DNA from: Holothuria scabra
Taxonomy: Eukaryota > Echinodermata > Holothuroidea > Aspidochirotida > Holothuriidae
Length of the DNA stretch: 64,000 nucleotides
Assembly: GCA_037179385.1 (NCBI GenBank)
Contig: CM074179.1
Coordinates: 1-64,000, forward strand
Direction: 5' to 3'
Shown: positions 58,007 to 64,000 of the stretch, piece after piece
Layout: the number at the start of each line of letters is the position of its first letter
How positions within the stretch are numbered: the stretch's first letter is position 1
Program-made: the position numbers and the translations under genes
Notes under the pieces: generated by a model
The model's database searches: none
Seen by the model: the letters and a program-made list of their open reading frames with translations, nothing else
Told to the model about the DNA's origin: nothing

Positions 58007-60212
58007 ATGAAGAAACTAGAAGATTACTTCTCCAAATCAAAATCATATCCAACAAGTTTCACCCAAGTTGATACCACAGAATCAAGTGAAAGGGCCCAGC
58101 CGTTACCAAAACGGGTTCGTACTGAGCCACTGCAACCATCCGCTATTTCAAAAACAAGTGGGCCTACATTACCCAATAAACGAAAGTTTCTCCCCATTTG
58201 GTGCAAACAGTTTCCTTGGTTGGAATACGACGCCGAACAAAATGCAGCTTTCTATCATCCCTGTCAGCAGGTTGGGACTCAATCAAGAAGCAGTACAGCG
58301 CGTGAAGATGCATTCGTCACAAAAGACTTTCGTAGGTGGAAAAAGGCTATAGCATGTTTTAAAAAACATGAACCAAGTGTACATCACAGTCATACCATGT
58401 TTCAAGTTGATGCAATGAAGTCGGGAGCCAATGTGTTGAGCCAGTTACATACACAGCATAATACATATATGAACATAGCCAGCCGATGTTTGCAAAAGAT
58501 ATTTTCAACTGTCCGCATGCTAGCTCGTCAGGGTCTTCCACTACTTGGGCATAATACTACGTAGTCCAATATGTATCACATTCTAAATCTCCGTTCTGAG
58601 GATCCAGGAGAACTGAAAAAGTGGCTAACAAGACAAACAACATGGACATCTTGGGATATACAAGATGAGATATTAAAAGACTTGGCCGACGCAATATTAC
58701 GCGATATCATCAAAGACATAAAGCAGCGAGGTGTGTTTTGCATAATTGTTGATGAGACCGCAGATATTAGTCAGATTGAACAAATGAGCGTATGCTTTCG
58801 CACAGTAACTGAAAACCTAGAGGTGGAGGAGAATTTCGTTGGATTTTACAGCTTAAAGAGATGTGATGTAGGATCCATTTTCGTTGCCATTAGAGATGTG
58901 CTACTGAGATTTGACATGAGTTTACAAAATTGCCGAGCACAGACTTACGACGGTTCAGCCACTTTTCAAGGATCACTAACAGGAGTGGCACGCCGCATAT
59001 CAGAGATTAAACCGCGTGCCCTCAATACTCACTGTTACATGCATTGTGTTAACCTGGCTGTTCAGGATGTAGCGTCAACTGTCCCCCTCATGCGAGACTT
59101 TCTACAACTAATTCAAGAGCTAACTACCTTCCTGAGAGATTCACCAAAACGTAATGCGATAGTAAAACTGGTTGCTGAACAACTGCAGTGTTCACATACA
59201 CACGTTCGTCCACTTTTCCCAACAAGATTTACTGTTAAATTCCAAGCAATAGATGGACTCTATAAGCAACTGAGTGTCATCCCCAAGGTATTGTCTATCA
59301 TTGAGGAAGAGGCTTAAAATTTGAAAACGGCGTCTCAAGCAAGTGGACTGCAGCGCAGACTTGAGGACTTTGAATTTTATTTTGCACTGGTTGTTTCACG
59401 ACGTTTTTTTAAGCTAACAGACCGATTGAGCAAAGCCCTACAGCACGAAGTCATGTCTGCTGGTTGTGGAATTATACTTGTTCAGAGTGCAGTGCAAGAG
59501 CTATGTAGTCTGCGTGAAGAGACCAAATTCGATGTTTTATACAAAGAAGCACTAAACGTAGCAAGTGCTAATGATGCCGACCCACCGAAACTACCTCGCC
59601 AGGCCAGGGCACCTAGACGTCTCCAGATGTCAGCTAGCCAAAAGCATGACACCCCCAGGGCATACTTTCGAATGCAATATTTCGAAGTCATCGATTTGGC
59701 CGTCAACAAACTTAAGGAGAGGATAACGAATAAAGCTTCGACCATACTTCAGGCAATAGAGGGAGTCGTACTTTCTGGTTGGAACAGTACGGACATCTCC
59801 CAAAATGACATCGAAACCATTTGCACCTTTTATGGAGAGGACTTTGACAAGTTTAGACTAAAACATCAATTGGTTTCACTCGAAAACATGCATGAAGATA
59901 AGTCCAACATGCCTATTCAAAACATTATTCAGGCGATTGGAAGTAGTGAAATGAAGAATATGATACAAGTTATTAAATTGCTTCAGTTTTACCTTGTGTG
60001 TGCGGCGACAACTGCAACTGCTGAGCGATCGTTCAGCCAGTTAAGAAGACTGAAAAGCTATCTTCGAAGTACAATGACTCAAACAAAACTTTGGCCATTT
60101 GGCAATATTGTCAGCACATAAAGATCGTATTGATAATATTAATATGAAAGACCAAGTGATTTCATTCATTCAGAAGAACCCCATTCGTCGCAAAACATTT
60201 CATACAGTGTAA
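58007..60212 (+). pseudogene. hAT transposase (ZMYM1-like), broken
   Basis: The gene would encode a hAT-superfamily transposase of about 735 codons that cuts and reinserts its own element. Order by codon: N-terminal MKKLEDYF; TTF-type zinc-finger region at about 61-126 (FPWLEYD, RRWKKA, HEPSVHH), in which the expected first Cys of the Cys-x-x-Cys pair reads Tyr (YHPC, 83-86); GLPLLGH near 176-182; first catalytic Asp in IIVDETADIS (249); second Asp in TYDGSA (315); HCYMHC at 342-347; and a C-terminal hAT dimerisation region with AERSFS near 672-677, whose Glu is the expected third acidic residue. Breaks: TAG at 58562-58564 and TAA at 59315-59317, both in frame, and a frameshift near 60080-60092 after which the other frame continues to a TAA at 60210-60212. 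No intron and no confident TIRs. It is a recent but dead copy; sequencing error could explain the frameshift more easily than both stops. Confidence 0.9.
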
Positions 60213-60950
60213 TCAAATGAAGCCCCTTTCCCACGTACGTATTAGCCTTCTTTCCATATCTGACCCTCCATGGCTGACCCTCTCCCCCTTCCAAAATGAT
60301 TGCCTCCCCTGATCCACATATTCTCACTCGAGATGACAGCTCTTCTTTTTCCCCACGTTTGTCTTACATTCACTGCCCTTGTCTAGGTTTTTGCATGAGG
60401 CACGAAGAGGAGCATGAACTGATGAAACAGTTTGAGTAACGCAGTATCAACTTCATTTTGTTATTTCAATTTGTTGTTTATTTGTTTAGCAGCAGTGCAA
60501 TGGCATCGGGAGATATCGAAGATTGCATGCACTCAGTTGCATTCCAACGTTGACATCAGGCCACAACTTGTGATGTATATTCTTTTATAGGAGGCTTGCA
60601 ACTATCAAATAGAATTTTGTATCACTGCATCTTTGTAATATAATAACACTGCAAGTGATAATCGTCTGCACACTTAAGGGAATAGAAGGTAAAATTTCGC
60701 ATTTGTAGTAGTCATGTTTTAAATCTAGTTTATTTTTCATATTATCAAAAATTTCAAAATTTGCACGTACTTATCACGCCCACTTTTGCCAAAACATGTG
60801 AAAAATACTGCCCCTCACTTCCTCTCGTAAACTTTGTACTCAAACTAACCCGTTTCTAGTTACAGTTACTGTACTAAAACCCAAGAGGATTACATTGGAA
60901 AACTTCCGTTCGAAACAGTTTTTCTGAAGCTTCGGAAATACTAGAATACA
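60213..60950. other. no gene; possible hAT 3' sequence
   Basis: Follows the transposase relic. No ORF or repeat recognised; it may include 3' untranslated and terminal parts of the element. Confidence 0.35.
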
Positions 60951-60954
60951 AGAG

Positions 60955-61135
60955 CTTTCGGGGGCTTTGCCCCCTGGACCCCCACAGGGGCTTTGCCCCT
61001 GTATCCCCCAGGGACCCTTTGGAGCTTCGCGCTCGCAGTGCCTGCCACGCGTGCACAGTTTAATACTCATGGGCACATCATAAGCATTTTCGCCCCCCAC
61101 TCTCAAACAGAGATTTGCGCCCCTGGCATGCAGTA
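60955..61135. repeat. GGGGCTTTGCCCC repeat with hAT-like end
   Basis: GGGGCTTTGCCCCC and GGGGCTTTGCCCC occur in tandem at 60960 and 60988, each a small hairpin. They are followed by AGCTTCGCGCTCG. TTGCGCCCCTG at 61118-61128, read inverted, resembles the CAGGGGCGCAA start of hAT ends. Confidence 0.5.
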
Positions 61136-61440
61136 TGTTGAGTCATCGCCGGCCCGGGGTGAGGTCCAAGTCTTTGAAAATTTTGGAACTTTTCAAGGAG
61201 TCCAAATACAAATTGGTGCAATTATATCAACTATTACAGGGATAGTCTTGAAAATTGAATTGCAGTCGTTATTGGGGATAAAACTTTGTCTTTACATGCT
61301 ATTAAACGCCACGCACGCAAACATTTGAAATGAAAATTGTTTCTAAATTTGCGAACTTTAATGAGTCAAAATAAAAGAACATCAGCGATCAGCATATGGG
61401 TACGGAAGCATTACAGTTTCTTTCTTTCCCCAAAAAACGT
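61136..61440. other. no feature recognised
   Basis: AT-rich sequence with a 111-codon ORF (60993-61328) that crosses the repeat and is not credible. Confidence 0.35.
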
Positions 61441-61444
61441 AATT

Positions 61445-61560
61445 CTACCATAAAGACTAAGTAAGCGTATGGGCGCCACTATTGGTTGGCGTGGAGCGTA
61501 CAGAAAATTTCGAACAATCGGCCCTGCAGATGGCCGGTAATAGCATTTTAGAATACTCCA
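61445..61560 (-). repeat. dispersed GGAAATGCCATTTCC family, copy g
   Basis: Inverted order: GGGCGCCACTATTGGTTGG, GGAGCGTACAGAAAATTTCG, GCAGATGGCCGGTAATAGC. Confidence 0.55.
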
Positions 61561-61714
61561 CATTTACAAATAGAATCTAAAGCAGTCGCTTTTTTATTTT
61601 GCGTTTTCAATATAATGCTAACTTGAAAATAAACACGCGAACTGGATGGACAAGGTGATCAGAAAGTTTTAAAAAACTGTGAACGGGAAAAATTTCACTT
61701 TGCGCGAAATAAGT

Positions 61715-61805
61715 ATTAAGCGGAGCGCTTTCATTGGTTGGTGAGGAGAAAATTTTGAAAATCGCGAACCCTAAGATGACCAAAAATTGCATTTTTAGTG
61801 TCAAG
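61715..61805 (-). repeat. dispersed GGAAATGCCATTTCC family, copy h
   Basis: AAGCGGAGCGCTTTCATTGG, AGAAAATTTTGAAAATCG and AAGATGACCAAAAATTGCAT keep the inverted family order. Confidence 0.5.
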
Positions 61806-62130
61806 ATCTACATAGTCTTTATTTTTAGCGTTCCTTCGCAATAATAAGAAAATCAGTAGCTACATCAGAAAATTACCAAATGAAAGATACCTCTGTAATA
61901 GATCTTTTCGAAAGAAAATTATACAACGGAACTGAAAATATGCCCGTGTTTTTCTTTTGTGACTCGTGTCTGAATTCAAGATCCACTAAATTGATAAAAT
62001 TTTCTATACGACTGCCCGAACACTCGACTACAAATGATTTTACTTCTAAAATCTTTCGCATGATAAATGACAAAATATTGTTCGCAGCACCTGACATCCT
62101 CTCCTGCTCCGTCCATTAGCTCTATGCCGG
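61806..62130. other. no feature recognised
   Basis: Short ORFs on both strands (74-79 codons) without family resemblance. Confidence 0.35.
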
Positions 62131-62139
62131 CCAGGGAAC

Positions 62140-62494
62140 GAGTAAAATGGATGACCCCTGCCCTTTAAAATCACATTCAATCTGGTGTCATGCGCAGATG
62201 TTACCTTTGAAGTAAAATTTGGAATTTGAAAAAAAAATGCGCAGTTTAGGAGTTAAAAAATGACATCACTGAGAGGGCATGCCTTGGGGAGATAATCCCT
62301 CCCCTTTGAAAATTTTCGAGAAATTGTTTGTCTTTACATGCAATCTGGTGCCACATACGCTCTTGTTTAAAGAAATATTTGTGTTACTGTACGTAGTGCG
62401 TAATTTTAGGTACTTTAAAGGAGGTAAGAAAAAAATGTTTCCGTGAGATGGGGAGGGAGGGGGCATGGCCTATGCCTCCTTGCGTACGCCAGTG
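62140..62494. mobile_element. probable non-autonomous hAT fragment with right end
   Basis: The right end, read inverted, is CACTGGCGTACGCAAGG then GCCCCCTCC, matching the 48839 motif. Inside, CAATCTGGTGTCATGCG (62189) and CAATCTGGTGCCACATACG (62341) form an internal duplication. The left end and target duplication were not found. Confidence 0.45.
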
Positions 62495-62830
62495 GTAACG
62501 TAAGACTATGCCACCGCTTACCTATATTACTTAATATATGAAACTCAATTGTGTACGGAAGTGGTTATGAGGTGGGTATCGGGAAAAGTAGACGCCCATA
62601 GGATGGAGTTTTAGTGAGTATATGCCAAGTTCATGTGTCAATATACAAAATATTTACAGCTATGCAGCTATGGTGAGATAAACAGAGCAAACTGCAATAA
62701 GTCGCACTGCTTCCCTACATTGTACCAACACAGGTTTATAAATGTGAGGACCGCAAGAAAAAAGCTATAACCCCACCATCACCACCTTCTGACGTGTGTT
62801 TTTTCAAAGAAGGAGATTAGTTTATGTTAC
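62495..62830. other. no feature recognised
   Basis: Spacer between the hAT-like end and the SINE-like copy; nothing supported. Confidence 0.35.
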
Positions 62831-62839
62831 AAAGCCCCT

Positions 62840-63020
62840 TGTGGGATGTTGGTTGTACAATATGCCCTCAGTATTCATCGCCTGTCGTAAGAGGCCACTA
62901 AATAAACAACCAAATATGAACCTGAATCATACTGGAAAATGAAACTTAACTTTCAATCGAGTTGACTGACACTATATAACACATTCGTGTTGGTGTGTCG
63001 TTAAATCTCACCTAACTAGT
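62840..63020 (+). mobile_element. SINE-like repeat, family 2, copy c
   Basis: The core TCGCCTGTCGTAAGAGGCCAC (one difference from the hairpin core) and the tail at 62958-63000 match 40574-40593 and 40658-40700. The 43-bp tail identity marks this as a fairly young family. Confidence 0.7.
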
Positions 63021-63047
63021 TTTTTTGTTACAAAATACATCAAGACG

Positions 63048-63237
63048 TGTTAATCAATTAAACACTTATTTACCCCACTTTGTAAACACGTTTGAATTCT
63101 AAAATGTTTAGCACTTAAACATGTTTAAGCGCGAAATGTTAAGGATCTGAACACATGTGTCTAGCATTTAAAAGCGTTTACAAAGTAGAGGCGAAAATTG
63201 TTTAAAATGCAATTTAATCCATTAATACTTTTTAACA
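63048..63237. mobile_element. palindromic MITE-like element, 190 bp
   Basis: TGTTAA and TTAACA mark the ends. ACTTTGTAAACACG (63079) pairs with CGTTTACAAAGT (63175-63186) inside, and TAAACATGTTTAA near 63115 is a nearly palindromic centre. The arms are decayed and no target duplication is certain. Confidence 0.4.
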
Positions 63238-63611
63238 GTGTACTGAATGTGTCCAAAATGTAAAGACTACACTTACTTCCCAAGTTCCGGATGTAACATT
63301 GAGAATATACTGAAAGTCAGGACGCCAGAAAACTGTAAGAAATGAGCATTTTGAAACAGTGAAGAGTGAATAAGTCATAGGTTACAGTATAAAGTAATCA
63401 ATAACTTAATAAGTGCCGTTGCTTACCCCAAATGTGTTTTCACTGTGACCCATAGGCTATTTCTTACAATAACAAGTACCCAAATCTAATAAGAAAACAC
63501 CCAAAGTTGATAAAAATGGCTCTTACACGTTAATTTCTTTTGTAGCCTTACCTCTCTTTGGCGCTTTCGTGGCATGAGGGTGAATTTTCTTCATCATATT
63601 TGTCCTTGTTC

Positions 63612-63840
63612 CCCCCCCCCCCAGTTGTCCCCCCCCCCCCAGTTGCGTATCCAGGATGGAATTTTTGTGGGGGCCTAGGTAACAAGTGGGGAGCCTGGTA
63701 CCTCCGAGGGTCAGGCACGGCAAGACTATCTAAGCGGAGCGCCACCATCAGTTGCCGAGGAGCGTACAAGAAAATTTGGGGTTTTTAAAAACCCTCCAGA
63801 TGGCCGAAAACGGCACTTCCCATGCTTTTTAAGCAGGATG
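63612..63840 (-). repeat. dispersed repeat (family copy i) with C-runs
   Basis: Two C-runs (63612-63621 and 63629-63639) precede TTGCGTATCCAGGATGG, a hAT-like inner motif. Then AAGCGGAGCGCCACCATCAG, AGGAGCGTACAAGAAAATTT and CAGATGGCCGAAAACGGCAC match the inverted GGAAATGCCATTTCC family. Confidence 0.55.
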
Positions 63841-64000
63841 TACCCAGCCTTGAAATACGAATCTCATGTCTGCCACTTCTCAAATAGTGTGAATAAAAAA
63901 TCAATCTATGAAAAATGATTATACATACACTTTTTAGGGACCCCGAATCTGGGCATTTCTGATCTGTGCCATGGCCTTGGGGATGTGACTAAGGGGAACC

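Noticed and set aside
57394..61131. Autonomous hAT element boundaries (GGGCAGGATTACGGGGGGC on the left, GCGCCCCTG on the right)
   Set aside because: The ends are only loosely alike and the adjoining 8 bases do not match, so boundaries cannot be supported.
60840..61328. ORFs across the GGGGCTTTGCCCC repeat
   Set aside because: Open on both strands because of G/C-rich repeat composition; no recognised family.

Overview
This is eukaryotic, almost certainly metazoan, DNA. It has vertebrate-type telomere repeats (CCCTAA on the + strand), tRNA-derived SINEs, MITEs of several superfamilies, a hAT transposase relic and a candidate short exon with GT/AG borders. There is no prokaryotic gene organisation. 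The repeat mix suggests a marine invertebrate, perhaps a non-vertebrate deuterostome, but nothing here fixes the species. No intact host gene is visible.

Layout. 1-4107 looks like the left chromosome end: five clean CCCTAA units at 4078-4107, preceded by about 1 kb of (TTTTAA)n and about 3 kb of a TGACT/TGACC tract. (TTTTAA)n is the reverse complement of (TTAAAA)n, a known nanopore miscall of TTAGGG. 4108-13580 is subtelomere. It includes a palindromic cap, a gene-free AT-rich part, about 157-bp tandem repeats, and a segment present three times whose last two copies lie 1887 bp apart. 13581-13797 is an interstitial telomeric tract. From it starts a 20-kb satellite (13798-33928) of 14 nearly identical units of about 1367 bp plus a partial fifteenth. 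Each unit carries telomere-derived hairpins, and two unit junctions are expanded with telomeric repeats.

The fifteenth unit appears split. Its left part ends near 33928 and its right part resumes at 38772. Between them lies a 4.8-kb element holding a 150/300-bp tandem array rich in AGGTCA motifs. A short relative of that element (57656-57985) lies just upstream of the hAT transposase pseudogene.

38.9-64 kb is ordinary repeat-rich intergenic or intronic DNA. It holds two SINE families, four elements with recognisable TIRs and TTAA or TA target duplications (plus a piggyBac-like MITE nested in one of them), a dispersed family with a GGAAATGCCATTTCC core, an 18-bp minisatellite, and a hAT/ZMYM-like transposase (58007-60212) broken by two in-frame stops and a late frameshift.

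The most notable structure is the telomere-linked satellite. Its unit boundary is a degenerate telomere hairpin that sometimes re-expands into telomeric DNA. This fits spread by a telomere-recombination or circle-copying mechanism, which is inference.
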